Positions 1 through 8,349 of a stretch of DNA of 64,000 nucleotides are shown one piece after another. Every line of letters begins with the position of its first letter. The stretch's first letter is position 1. Made by a program: the position numbers and the translations under genes. The notes beneath the pieces were generated by a model, which was given only the letters and a program-made list of their open reading frames with translations, had not been told where the DNA came from and ran no database searches. The DNA is from UBA6522 sp965221035. Lineage in GTDB: Bacteria > Pseudomonadota > Gammaproteobacteria > Steroidobacterales > Rariloculaceae. The DNA is taken from the NCBI GenBank assembly GCA_965221035.1, contig OZ244860.1:806001-870000 (forward strand), in the 5' to 3' direction.

Positions 1-3000
1 CGCCCACCAACTGACGCATGGACTCCATGGTGGCCTTGTTGTGGGTGATCAGGACGAACTGCACCTGCTGCGACATTTCGTTGACGATTTCTGCAAAGCG
101 GCCGACATTGGCATCGTCCAGGGGCGCATCCACCTCGTCCAGCAGGCAGAACGGCGCCGGGTTGAGTTCGAATATCGAAAAGACCAGCGCTACCGCCGTT
201 AATGCCTTCTCGCCGCCCGAGAGCAAGTGAATCGTGCTCACGCGCTTGCCCGGAGGACGCGCCATGATCGTGACACCGGACGTGAGCAGGTCATCTCCCT
301 CAAGTTCCAGATAGGCGTGCCCACCGCCGTACAGCCTGGGGAACAGGCGCGCCAATCCCGCATTGGCCGCCTTGAACGTTTCGTCGAACCGCGTTCGCGT
401 CTCGCGGTCGATCTTGCGGATGGCGCCCTCCAGGGTGGCCAGCGACTTGCTCAGATCCTCGAACTGATCATCCATGTACCGCTTGCGCGCCAACTGCTTT
501 TCGAGCTCGTCGATTGCCGCCAGGTTGACCGATCCCATCAACCGGATACGCCGTTCCAGCTTGTCAAGGCCGGACTCCCAGGACGAAACCGACGCGTCAT
601 CGGGGAGCGACTCCTGCAGATGGTCCGTTTCGAAACCGGTCCTTGCGATTTCGGTGCGCATCGACTCCATTCGCACCTCGACCTCGCGCAGGCCGAGGCG
701 GGCCTCCTCGACGGCCTGCCGGGCCGTATCGACTTCGCGTTCCTGCTCGGCGTGGCCGAACTTGGACTCTGTCAGGCGCGATTCCACGTCTTCCACCGCG
801 CTGCGGGCCGCACGCAGCTCGTCCTCAACGCGCAGTTTTTCCTTCAACCGTTCTTCGAGCAGCCTCTTGTCTTCGGCCACGGGCTCGACGGACGCCTTGA
901 TTTCGGATTCCAGTTCGTCGCGGCGCCGACGCAATTGAACCTGCTGGTCCCGCACCCGGTCCAGGGCGCCGAGCGCCGCCTCTCGGGTCTGTTTTCCCGA
1001 CTCGATCTGAAACGACAGGGACTGCGCCGCAGACCGGCCCCGCTCTTCGACGGCCCGCGCCTCCTCGAGCCGACGCCGATGCTCGGCACGGCGAGCCTCC
1101 AGTTCCGCCCGCGTGACCGCGAGTTTCTCCCGGCGCTCCTTGGCTCGGCCCAGCTCGGCCGCGGACTCGGCGCGCTGAACCCCGAGGGACTTCAGCTCCT
1201 CATCGATTTCTTCCATGCGGCGCTGTGCGGCCCGGTTACGCTGTATCAGCTCTTCCAGCCGCAAGCGGCCCGCCTCGAGTTCGCCGCTGACATTCATCCA
1301 CTTCTGCTGAAATTCGGCCGCCTCCGCCTGCGCCCGGCTCCGGCCATCTTCAAGATGCTCCAATTCCTTGCGTGTCTCGCCCAGCGCACTCCGCAGCCCC
1401 TCCTTGAGTTCGGCATGCCGCTCGACATCCGCCCGAAGCTGCTTGATCTGTGCCGCACGGGCCATCACGCCCGCCTGTGGATCGGCACCCCGCCTGATCC
1501 TGATCCACTGGGGTCCCATCCACAGCCCGTCGCGTGTGACCACGGACTCATGCGGCTTCAGCCGACCGCGGATGGCCAGTGCGTCGGTGACCGATTCGGC
1601 CCAGAAGACGCCCTTGAGCAACTGGTCCACGCCGGGCCCCTTGACGAAATGGCCCAGCAACCGCCGGGAACCGCCCCCGGCCGGGTCATCGCCGATGCCG
1701 CCTTCCCAAAGGGTCAGTTGACCCGTGGTCAGTCCCGAAAGGCTTTCGGCCACATCGTCGATGCGATCCATGCACACCGCCTGCAGGTAGTCGCCCAATA
1801 CCGTTTCCACGGCCGTTTCCCAGCCCGCTTCCACCTCCAGCCCGTCGGCGTAGCGGGGGTTGGAATGCCAGTCGCCGGAACGCAGCCATTCCCCGACCTC
1901 GCTCGATGCGGGTTCCGCCGCCGCCTCCTGCAAGGCCACAAGTGAAGCCAGCCGCCCTTGCTGCTCGTGCAGGGTCCGACCCGCCTCGTCCAGTCGCCGC
2001 GCGATGTCCGCCTCGGTCTCGCGCAGGCCCTGAAGCTGTTCCCAGGCGCCTTGCAGCGTGGCGGTGGCGCCTTCGTATGCCCGTTTCGACGCCTGCTCGT
2101 CTTCGGCCAACGCGTCAAGCCGCTCGCGAATCCGTGCGGCGCGGCTGCCTGAGCGCTCCTCTTTCAGCTGTTCGCGTTCGTCCTGCAGGCGCTTGCAGCG
2201 GTCGTCCAGGAGGCGCACACGTTCGTCCTCGATCCGTTCCGTGCGTTCGGCGCCGGCAAGCATTTCCACAATCCGTCCCCACTCTTCCTGGGATGCCTCC
2301 CAATCCGCCTCGGCTTGCCGAAGGTCATCGAGCGAGACCCGATGCGCGCCGCGGGCGCTCGCCAACTCAGGTTCCAGTTCGGTCAACAACCGCTCAACCC
2401 GCCGAATCGACTCGTGGTCGCTTTCCGAGTGAGTCCGGCTTTGCGCCAGCTGCCCGGAGAGTTCCTCCAGATCCCGCTTCCGTCGCGACTCAAGCCGCTT
2501 GCGGTGCTCGAGCGACTGCTCAAGCCGGCTGATCTCCGAATTCAGTTCGAGCGCCCGGCCGCCGACCTTGCCGTGGGCGCTGTTGCACTCGTCCAGTTCC
2601 AACCGCAACGTCTCGATCCGCGCCTCGGTGGCGCGCTGCCGGGCCAGCGCCCGCTCCAGATGTGTCTGCCGTTCGTCGCCGAGGGCGCGCCGGGCATCAT
2701 GGTCATCACGCAATTCGGCCAGCCGCAGCGCCAGCAACTCGGCCCGCATCCGGCGTTGCTCTGCCTTGAGCGACTTGAAGCGCTCCGCCGCTTTCGCCTG
2801 GCGCTGCAGCAGGCCAATCCCCTTGGCAACTTCTTCCAGCAGGTCGGTGAGCCGGTTCAGGTTGTCGCGGGTTCGACGGATTCGGTTTTCGGTTTCCCGG
2901 CGCCGCTCCTTGTACTTGGAAATGCCCGCGGCTTCCTCAAGAAATGCCCGCAATTCCTCGGGTTTGGCTTCCACCAGCCGTGAGATCATCCCCTGCTCGA

Positions 3001-3430
3001 TGATGGAATACCCATGGGAACCCAACCCGGTGCCCAGCAGCATGTGGGTGATGTCCTTGCGCCGGCAGCGGCTGTTGTTCAGAAAGTACTTCGAAGTACC
3101 GTCGCGCGACACGACACGCCGCACGGCGATTTCCGCATAACCCGAATAGGCCCCGCCAAGGGCGCCGTCGGCGTTGTTGAAGAGCAGCTCCACGCTGGCG
3201 CGACCCACGGGCTTGCGCACGCTGGAACCATTGAAGATCACATCCGCCATGGAGTCGCCGCGAAGCGTCTTGGCGGAACCTTCGCCGAGCACCCAGCGAA
3301 CCGCGTCGATGATGTTGGATTTGCCGCAGCCGTTCGGGCCGACAATCGCCGTCAGATTTCCGGGGAAGGCGATCATTGTGGAGTCCACAAAGGATTTGAA
3401 GCCCGAAAGCGTAATCTTGATCAGGCGCAT
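1..3430 (-). CDS. smc: Chromosome segregation ATPase SMC, C-terminal end cut by window edge
   Basis: This is the structural maintenance of chromosomes ATPase, which compacts and segregates the chromosome as a V-shaped homodimer. It starts with ATG at 3430 and stays open through 1143 codons to the window edge, so probably only the last few tens of residues are missing. The N-terminal head has Walker A GPNGCGKS at residues 31-38. A long charged region with coiled-coil character fills the middle and a hinge is expected near its centre. The C-terminal head has the ABC signature LSGGEK near 180-230 and Walker B LLDEVDAPLDD just after it. It is divergent from dksA, with 192 bases between the starts. 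Partners ScpA/ScpB are not in the window. The identification is firm. Confidence 0.96.
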   Translation of the reverse strand, partial: MRLIKITLSGFKSFVDSTMIAFPGNLTAIVGPNGCGKSNIIDAVRWVLGEGSAKTLRGDSMADVIFNGSSVRKPVGRASVELLFNNADGALGGAYSGYAEIAVRRVVSRDGTSKYFLNNSRCRRKDITHMLLGTGLGSHGYSIIEQGMISRLVEAKPEELRAFLEEAAGISKYKERRRETENRIRRTRDNLNRLTDLLEEVAKGIGLLQRQAKAAERFKSLKAEQRRMRAELLALRLAELRDDHDARRALGDERQTHLERALARQRATEARIETLRLELDECNSAHGKVGGRALELNSEISRLEQSLEHRKRLESRRKRDLEELSGQLAQSRTHSESDHESIRRVERLLTELEPELASARGAHRVSLDDLRQAEADWEASQEEWGRIVEMLAGAERTERIEDERVRLLDDRCKRLQDEREQLKEERSGSRAARIRERLDALAEDEQASKRAYEGATATLQGAWEQLQGLRETEADIARRLDEAGRTLHEQQGRLASLVALQEAAAEPASSEVGEWLRSGDWHSNPRYADGLEVEAGWETAVETVLGDYLQAVCMDRIDDVAESLSGLTTGQLTLWEGGIGDDPAGGGSRRLLGHFVKGPGVDQLLKGVFWAESVTDALAIRGRLKPHESVVTRDGLWMGPQWIRIRRGADPQAGVMARAAQIKQLRADVERHAELKEGLRSALGETRKELEHLEDGRSRAQAEAAEFQQKWMNVSGELEAGRLRLEELIQRNRAAQRRMEEIDEELKSLGVQRAESAAELGRAKERREKLAVTRAELEARRAEHRRRLEEARAVEERGRSAAQSLSFQIESGKQTREAALGALDRVRDQQVQLRRRRDELESEIKASVEPVAEDKRLLEERLKEKLRVEDELRAARSAVEDVESRLTESKFGHAEQEREVDTARQAVEEARLGLREVEVRMESMRTEIARTGFETDHLQESLPDDASVSSWESGLDKLERRIRLMGSVNLAAIDELEKQLARKRYMDDQFEDLSKSLATLEGAIRKIDRETRTRFDETFKAANAGLARLFPRLYGGGHAYLELEGDDLLTSGVTIMARPPGKRVSTIHLLSGGEKALTAVALVFSIFELNPAPFCLLDEVDAPLDDANVGRFAEIVNEMSQQVQFVLITHNKATMESMRQLVG

Positions 3431-3582
3431 ATATGGTTTTGACAGTTGAGCAAAGCCAAGCCGCGATCACCGCTCCAACGCGGCTAGTGTAATCGAAAAA
3501 CCCGTTCAAGACGATTCCAGGGCCCATCGGCCCCGAATCCTGTCGCCCCCTGCCAGTCACTTCCGCTTGACATCCATCGCGG

Positions 3583-3588
3583 TATAAT
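3583..3588 (+). promoter_or_regulatory. Possible -10 box for the dksA-type gene
   Basis: A perfect TATAAT lies 35 bases before the dksA ATG. No good -35 box sits 16-18 bases upstream. A TTGACA at 3567-3572 is only 10 bases from it, too close to pair. The box is convincing by itself but the promoter assignment is tentative. Confidence 0.4.
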
Positions 3589-3622
3589 CGCGCGTTTGTC
3601 GACCACAGGCAGATTTGGAATC

Positions 3623-4141
3623 ATGGCAGAAACACGGGCCGCAAAAGGAGCCTCGCCACGCCGCAGAACCGGTTCGCGCGCCGCGAACGCCAGAGCCAGC
3701 GTCTTCGCCGGACCGGTGCGCGGATTCGAGCCCTATCGGCCAAAACGCGGCGAAACCTATATGAGCGAGGGCCAGATCGACCACTTCCGCAAGTTGCTCA
3801 ACGCATGGAAGCAGGAGCTCATGGAAGAGGTCGACCGCACCATGCTGCACATGAAGGACGATGCCTCCAACTTTCCCGATCCCAGCGACCGCGCCACCCA
3901 GGAATCGGATTTCGGACTGGAACTGAGAACGCGGGACCGTGAGCGCAAGCTGCTGAGAAAGATCGACTCCGCGCTGCTGCGAATCGAAGAAGGCACCTAC
4001 GGCTACTGTGAGGAAACGGGGGACGAGATCGGCCTGCGACGCCTCGAGGCGCGACCCGTGGCGACCCTGTGCCTGGAGGCGCAGGAGCGGCGAGAATTGG
4101 CGGAACGGCAATTCCGCGACCGGGAAGACCGCTACCGCTGA
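3623..4141 (+). CDS. dksA: DksA-family RNA polymerase secondary-channel regulator, two-cysteine (C-T-C-A) variant
   Basis: DksA binds the RNA polymerase secondary channel and, with ppGpp, shifts rRNA and amino-acid promoter activity. The 172-residue product has an Arg/Ala-rich N-terminal extension of about 50 residues, then the conserved body: a coiled-coil with the tip motif DPSDRA and the C-terminal globular segment EIGLRRLEARP. The zinc-finger positions read CEET and CLEA rather than CxxC and CxxC. Only the first cysteine of each pair is kept, as in zinc-independent DksA2-type proteins. ATG 3623 is chosen over an in-frame TTG at 3596, because it begins a normal-looking N terminus. It is monocistronic between divergent smc and convergent pnp. 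Family membership is firm; whether it is the main DksA or a second paralogue cannot be told here. Confidence 0.9.
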   Translation: MAETRAAKGASPRRRTGSRAANARASVFAGPVRGFEPYRPKRGETYMSEGQIDHFRKLLNAWKQELMEEVDRTMLHMKDDASNFPDPSDRATQESDFGLELRTRDRERKLLRKIDSALLRIEEGTYGYCEETGDEIGLRRLEARPVATLCLEAQERRELAERQFRDREDRYR

Positions 4142-4213
4142 TTCGCCTCCCCGCCCGCAAGGCGTACCCCTCGGCCAAGCCGTAGAATGGCTCGAAATTC
4201 CGCCGAATGAATG

Positions 4214-4242
4214 GTGACAACCGGAATGGCGCTGTCTATAAT
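4214..4242 (+). promoter_or_regulatory. Strong sigma70-type promoter with no protein gene behind it
   Basis: GTGACA at 4214-4219 and a perfect TATAAT at 4237-4242 are separated by exactly 17 bases. Transcription would start near 4249 and run into two terminator hairpins within about 90 bases. No credible reading frame follows on this strand. Confidence 0.55.
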
Positions 4243-4248
4243 TCGCGC

Positions 4249-4306
4249 CGGCAGCGTGTTACTCCCCCAGCGCGTTGCTGCCGGTCGGAATTCGACCGGT
4301 TTTTTT
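4249..4306 (+). ncRNA. Candidate small RNA of about 58 nt, or up to about 90 nt with read-through
   Basis: The predicted transcript begins just after the promoter at 4214-4242. It can form a hairpin between 4248-4255 and 4277-4284 (CCGGCAGC with GCTGCCGG). It ends in a terminator hairpin at 4281-4299 (CCGGTCG, loop GAATT, CGACCGG) followed by a run of T. The two hairpins share 4281-4284, so they compete. A second terminator at 4308-4333 would stop read-through. This could be a stand-alone small RNA or a remnant attenuator. I recognise no known RNA family. Confidence 0.4.
4281..4306 (+). terminator. Intrinsic terminator of the candidate small RNA
   Basis: A perfect 7-bp stem (CCGGTCG with CGACCGG) around loop GAATT is followed by seven T at 4300-4306. 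This is a textbook Rho-independent terminator in the plus direction. Confidence 0.75.
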
Positions 4307-4307
4307 A

Positions 4308-4337
4308 AAGCCCCCGTTCTGCGGGGGCTTTTCTTTT
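4308..4337. terminator. Bidirectional terminator between dksA side and pnp
   Basis: The stem AAGCCCCCG / CGGGGGCTT with a short TTCTG loop is followed by T-rich sequence on the plus strand and preceded by A-rich sequence, which is T-rich on the minus strand. It sits between convergent units and should end transcripts from both. Confidence 0.75.
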
Positions 4338-4380
4338 ACGGGCCGTTTTCGGGCCTTTTCGGGCCGCGCCCATCTCCCTC

Positions 4381-6465
4381 TCAGGCGGCGTCCAGATCCC
4401 TCATGCTCAGCCGAATCCGTCCCTGACGGTCGACCTCCAGCACCTTCACCTTGATGACATCACCCTCGGAAAGCTTGTCGCTGACCTTTTCGACCCGCTC
4501 GTTGGAAATTTGCGAGATGTGCACCAGGCCATCCTTGCCGGGCAGTATGGAGACGAACGCACCAAAGTCCATGAGCCTCACCACCTTGCCCTGGTAGATC
4601 CGCCCGACTTCCACATCGGCGGTGATCATCTCGATCCGCGCCTTGGCGTCCCGTCCGGAACTGCCGTCGACCGACGCGATGCGGACTGTGCCGTCGTTCT
4701 CCACGTCTATGGTCGCACCGGTTTCCTCGGTCATGGCGCGGATGACGGCGCCGCCCTTGCCGATGACGTCGCGAATCTTCTCGGGATCGATCTTGATGGT
4801 GATGATGCTTGGCGCCCAGTCGGACATCTGCTCCCGGGGGGACTCGATCACGGCGTTCATCCTTCCCAGGATGTACTGCCTCGCATGGCGCGCCTGCTCC
4901 AGGGCATCGGTCATGATCTCCGCCGTGATACCGTCGATCTTGATGTCCATTTGCAGCGCGGTGATGCCCTTTGCCGTGCCGGCCACCTTGAAGTCCATGT
5001 CGCCCAGGTGGTCCTCGTCTCCGAGAATGTCCGTCAGCACCACGTAATTGTCGCCTTCCTTGACCAGGCCCATGGCGACGCCCGCCACGGGAGCCGAAAT
5101 GGGAACACCCGCGTCCATCAATGACAGGCTGGTGCCGCAGACGCTGGCCATGGAACTGGAGCCGTTGGACTCGGTGATCTCCGAGACCACGCGAATCACG
5201 TAGGGAAAGTCGTCGGGGTCGGGCAGTACCGCCTCCATGCCGCGGCGGGCCAACCTTCCGTGACCGATCTCGCGGCGCTTCGGCCCGGTCATGAAGCCGG
5301 TCTCTCCCACGCAGTAGGGCGGGAAATTGTAGTGGAGCATGAAACGGTCCTTGCGCTCGCCTTCCAGCGCATCGATGATCTGCGCGTCCCGCCCGGTCCC
5401 CAGCGTGGTGACCACGAGCGCCTGGGTTTCACCCCGCGTGAACAGCGCCGAACCGTGAGTCCTGGGCAGCATGCCAACCTCGACGTTGACGGACCGGACC
5501 CTTCCGGAATCGCGTCCGTCGATGCGTTTGCCTCCCGAGAGAACGCGACCCCGGACCACCGACTTCTCCAGGCGGCCAAATTCGGCCCCGATCTGTGCGG
5601 CGGTCCAGTTCGAGGAATCGCCACCCGCCAGCGAGTCCACCAGGTCCGACCTGATTTCCGCCAGCCGCGCACCTCGGGCCTGTTTCTCGACGATCCCGTA
5701 CGCGTCGCGCACGGCGTCACCCGCCGCCTCCTCCACCGTCCTCGATAGCAGTTCGTCCGTCTCGGGTTCACGCCACTCGAACGGCGCCCTGGCGACCTCG
5801 GCCACCAGCTCGTCGATCACCCGGATGACCACCTGCATCTGTTCATGTCCGTAGAGCACCGCGCCGAGCATGACCTTTTCCGGAAGCACATTGGCTTCCG
5901 ATTCCACCATCAGCACGGCATTTCTCGTGCCCGCCACCACCAGGTCAAGATCCGATTCCGCAAGGGCCGACAGGGTGGGGTTGGGCAGATACTCGCCATT
6001 GCGGTAGCCCACGCGCATGGCGCCGATCGGCCCCTTGAAGGGCAGTCCGGAGATCGCAAGCGCCGCCGATGCGCCAATCAGTGAAGGTATGTCCGGATTG
6101 ATTTCCGGATCCACCGACAGCACGGTGGCGATCACCTGGACTTCATTGCGATACGACTTGGGAAACAGCGGCCGGATCGGTCGGTCGATCAGCCTTGAGG
6201 TCAGCGTCTCCTTCTCGCTGGGCCGGCCCTCCCGTTTGAAGAATCCGCCGGGAATTCTGCCCGCGGCGTAGGTCTTCTCCTGATAATTGACGGTGAGCGG
6301 GAAGAAATCCCTTTCGCCACCGGCGCCCTTCTGGCCTACCGCGGTGACCAACACCACGGTATCGCCCATGGTGACCAGGACCGCGCCGTCCGCCTGGCGC
6401 GCCATGACCCCGGTCTCCAGGGTGACGGTCTGATCACCGTAATCGAATGTTCTGCTTGCCTTCAC
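4381..6465 (-). CDS. pnp: Polyribonucleotide nucleotidyltransferase (PNPase)
   Basis: PNPase degrades RNA 3' to 5' by phosphorolysis and is a core part of the RNA degradosome. The 694-residue product has the family's order: two RNase PH domains joined by a helical domain, a KH domain around IDPEKIRDVIGKGG, and a C-terminal S1 domain (GRIYQGKVVRLMDFGAFV). The start is GTG at 6465, preceded by a strong ribosome site (GGAAGGAAA). It gives an N terminus that aligns with known PNPases, whereas the longer frame to 6501 would need a TTG. It lies 103 bases after rpsO, the classical rpsO-pnp pair, with a hairpin between them. Confidence 0.97.
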   Translation of the reverse strand: MKASRTFDYGDQTVTLETGVMARQADGAVLVTMGDTVVLVTAVGQKGAGGERDFFPLTVNYQEKTYAAGRIPGGFFKREGRPSEKETLTSRLIDRPIRPLFPKSYRNEVQVIATVLSVDPEINPDIPSLIGASAALAISGLPFKGPIGAMRVGYRNGEYLPNPTLSALAESDLDLVVAGTRNAVLMVESEANVLPEKVMLGAVLYGHEQMQVVIRVIDELVAEVARAPFEWREPETDELLSRTVEEAAGDAVRDAYGIVEKQARGARLAEIRSDLVDSLAGGDSSNWTAAQIGAEFGRLEKSVVRGRVLSGGKRIDGRDSGRVRSVNVEVGMLPRTHGSALFTRGETQALVVTTLGTGRDAQIIDALEGERKDRFMLHYNFPPYCVGETGFMTGPKRREIGHGRLARRGMEAVLPDPDDFPYVIRVVSEITESNGSSSMASVCGTSLSLMDAGVPISAPVAGVAMGLVKEGDNYVVLTDILGDEDHLGDMDFKVAGTAKGITALQMDIKIDGITAEIMTDALEQARHARQYILGRMNAVIESPREQMSDWAPSIITIKIDPEKIRDVIGKGGAVIRAMTEETGATIDVENDGTVRIASVDGSSGRDAKARIEMITADVEVGRIYQGKVVRLMDFGAFVSILPGKDGLVHISQISNERVEKVSDKLSEGDVIKVKVLEVDRQGRIRLSMRDLDAA

Positions 6466-6533
6466 TCTTTCCTTCCCTTCACGGGCGCCCGCTGCCCGCA
6501 ACGCGGACAGGATCGAGGCGCACCAAAACGAAT

Positions 6534-6555
6534 CAGAGCCGTCGACGCGGCTCTG
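6534..6555 (-). terminator. Hairpin between rpsO and pnp
   Basis: A perfect 8-bp stem (CAGAGCCG with CGGCTCTG) around a 6-base loop is followed on the minus strand by T-rich ATTCGTTTTGG. In E. coli the rpsO-pnp gap holds a partial terminator and RNA-processing sites; this hairpin is in the matching place. It probably gives partial termination or protects the rpsO 3' end. Confidence 0.55.
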
Positions 6556-6568
6556 AACAAACGAGGAC

Positions 6569-6838
6569 TCAACGTCTCAAACCCAAGCGGCGTATCAACT
6601 CCTGATAGCGCCCCTGATCATTCTTCTTCAGATAATCCAACAGCTTTCGTCTCCGGTTGACCATCTTGAGCAACCCCCGGCGGGAGTGGTGATCCTTCTT
6701 GTGGTCGGCAAAATGCCCGGTGAGCTGGCTGATTCGCGCAGACAGCAACGCCACCTGGATTTCCGCAGAACCCGTATCGCCCTCGCCACGCCCGTACTCA
6801 GCGATGATTCCGGATTTCTCCGCCGCACTTAGCCCCAT
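6569..6838 (-). CDS. rpsO: 30S ribosomal protein S15
   Basis: S15 is a primary binder of 16S rRNA and helps organise the platform of the small subunit. The 89-residue product is the usual length and carries the family signature GHFADHKKDHHSRRGLL and the C-terminal IRRLGLRR. ATG 6838 is chosen over a GTG three codons upstream, because GGAG sits eight bases before this ATG and the protein then starts MGLSAAEKS like its relatives. It lies between truB and pnp in the standard order. Confidence 0.97.
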   Translation of the reverse strand: MGLSAAEKSGIIAEYGRGEGDTGSAEIQVALLSARISQLTGHFADHKKDHHSRRGLLKMVNRRRKLLDYLKKNDQGRYQELIRRLGLRR

Positions 6839-6917
6839 GAATTTCACTCCGCACCGGTTGCCGCAGCTGCCCTGGCAATCGGATCGCTCAGGTTCGGCCT
6901 ACCGGAAAAACCGCGTA

Positions 6918-6946
6918 TTCTACTCATACATTCCCGTTCGTTCCAC
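6918..6946 (-). promoter_or_regulatory. Possible promoter for rpsO-pnp
   Basis: On the minus strand TGGAAC (6941-6946) and TAGAAT (6918-6923) are spaced by 17 bases in the 125-base gap between truB and rpsO. The -10 is good and the -35 is weak. An internal promoter at this point is known in E. coli. Confidence 0.4.
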
Positions 6947-6963
6947 GCTTTTTCACCATTCTG

Positions 6964-7887
6964 TCAATCGGCCTCGCGCGAGGCGGCGAACACGCGCCGC
7001 GGCGCCAGCCGTCCGGGGGCCGTGACTTCGCCGATACCCAGAAACTCCCCGGCCGGCGAATAGGCCCGCACCTGCCCCTTCGGCCAATCCCCCTCCGCGG
7101 GCAAGTTCCGGCCGTTGACGAAGGCGCCGCGCAACGCCGCTGGAATGACGACGCGCGGCAACGCAGCCAGGGCGGTATCCGCCGGCAACAGGCATGGATC
7201 CAGCGCGTCCAACCCGTCCCGCGCCAATTCCTCCAGCCTCGGCAACGACACCATCCGCGGCTCGTCGAAAGGGCCCAGCGAGGTCCGGCGCAACGCCCGC
7301 ACGTGGCCGAGCGACCCGAGCGCTACGGCCACATCCTCGACCAGGGTCCGCACATAGGCCCCCTTGGAACAGGTGACTTCAAACTCAAGATCCGGCGGTT
7401 CCAGACGCCGCAGCCGCAGTTTGAAAATCCGAATGACACGCGGCTTGCGGGGAACCTCGATACCCTGGCGGGCCAGCTGGTAAAGGCGCCTGCCCTTGTG
7501 CTTCAAGGCGGAATACATGGGCGGAACCTGTTCCCGCTCGCCAATGAAGCCGGCGAGGACATCTTCCACCGCCTGCCTGGTGAACTCGACCGAGGAGCAT
7601 TGGTCGACGACGGCACCGTGAGCGTCCCCGGTGTCGGTCGACGTGCCCAGGCGGGCGGTCACACAATAACTCTTGCGGGCGTCGAGCAGGTAGGAACAGA
7701 CCTTGGTGGCGGTGCCCAGACAGACGGGCAACAGGCCGGTCGCCAAGGGATCCAGGCTGCCAGTATGCCCGGCTTTCTCGGCCTGATAGAGGCGCCGCAC
7801 GCGCTGAAGGGCCCGATTGGAGGTCCAGTCCGCCGGCTTGTCGAGCAACACGATGCCATTCACGGCCCGCCCGACCGAACGCCTCAC
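6964..7887 (-). CDS. truB: tRNA pseudouridine(55) synthase TruB
   Basis: TruB makes pseudouridine 55 in the T loop of tRNAs. The 307-residue product has the N-terminal KPADWTSN region and the catalytic motif GHTGSLDPLATG with its essential Asp. Later come the SKGAYVRTL motif and a C-terminal PUA-like part. The GTG start at 7887 overlaps the rbfA stop by four bases (GTGA), which implies translational coupling. It is part of the rimP-nusA-infB-rbfA-truB operon. Confidence 0.96.
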   Translation of the reverse strand: MRRSVGRAVNGIVLLDKPADWTSNRALQRVRRLYQAEKAGHTGSLDPLATGLLPVCLGTATKVCSYLLDARKSYCVTARLGTSTDTGDAHGAVVDQCSSVEFTRQAVEDVLAGFIGEREQVPPMYSALKHKGRRLYQLARQGIEVPRKPRVIRIFKLRLRRLEPPDLEFEVTCSKGAYVRTLVEDVAVALGSLGHVRALRRTSLGPFDEPRMVSLPRLEELARDGLDALDPCLLPADTALAALPRVVIPAALRGAFVNGRNLPAEGDWPKGQVRAYSPAGEFLGIGEVTAPGRLAPRRVFAASREAD

Positions 7888-8321
7888 CCGCGCGGCTCCC
7901 CGGGACGCGGGCTTGCATCGCCGCTTGCGGATTCGCCGCCTGCGGATTCGCCGCCTGCGGATTCGCCGCCGGTCGCGCCCTTCGCGGCCGAGTCGATCAG
8001 GCGAGTCAACTCGATCCCCCGTTTCGATCCCTCATCATGGAAGAATCTCAGTTCGGGCGTATGTCTCAGGCGGAGCAGTCCGGCGACCCGGGACCTCAGG
8101 TAACCGCTGGCCCGTTCCAGGGACGAGGTCACGCGTTCCGCGCCCTCTTCCGGATCCAGCGTACTGAAAAATACGCGCGCCACCCCGACATCGCGCGACA
8201 CCCGCACTTCGGTCACGCTGACTCCCCGCAGGCGCGGGTCCTTCACTTCACTGCGCAGCAAGTCGTTCAGTGCCCGCTGCAACTGCGATGCGACCCGCAG
8301 AACTCGAGTGTCCTGGCTCAC
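7884..8321 (-). CDS. rbfA: 30S ribosome-binding factor RbfA with a repeat-built C-terminal tail
   Basis: RbfA is a KH-fold assembly factor that matures the 5' end of 16S rRNA and supports growth in the cold. Residues 1 to about 110 match the family (RVASQLQRALNDLL, SVTEVRVSRD, PELRFFHDEG). The end is a tail of about 30 residues built from the pentapeptide GESAG, matching a 15-base tandem repeat in the DNA at about 7921-7973. The GTG start at 8321 lies 28 bases after infB. The core function should be normal; the tail is an oddity discussed in the findings. Confidence 0.95.
   Translation of the reverse strand: MSQDTRVLRVASQLQRALNDLLRSEVKDPRLRGVSVTEVRVSRDVGVARVFFSTLDPEEGAERVTSSLERASGYLRSRVAGLLRLRHTPELRFFHDEGSKRGIELTRLIDSAAKGATGGESAGGESAGGESASGDASPRPGEPRG
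7921..7973. repeat. 15-bp tandem repeat inside the 3' end of rbfA
   Basis: Units close to GATTCGCCGCCTGCG recur about three and a half times and keep the reading frame. They encode GESAG pentapeptides on the minus strand. The last unit is diverged. Confidence 0.85.
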
Positions 8322-8349
8322 GCCCTGGAACGCTGTCCGGCGCGACCCC

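Noticed and set aside
227..1945. Long plus-strand reading frame opposite smc
   Set aside because: It runs through the coiled-coil part of smc; the minus strand shows the real protein from start to the signature motif.
3567..3588. TTGACA plus TATAAT as a standard dksA promoter
   Set aside because: The two boxes are only 10 bases apart, far below the 16-18 needed; only the TATAAT is kept as a candidate.
4211..4426. Short plus-strand reading frame across the terminators after dksA
   Set aside because: It crosses two terminator hairpins, overlaps the pnp end and has no ribosome site.
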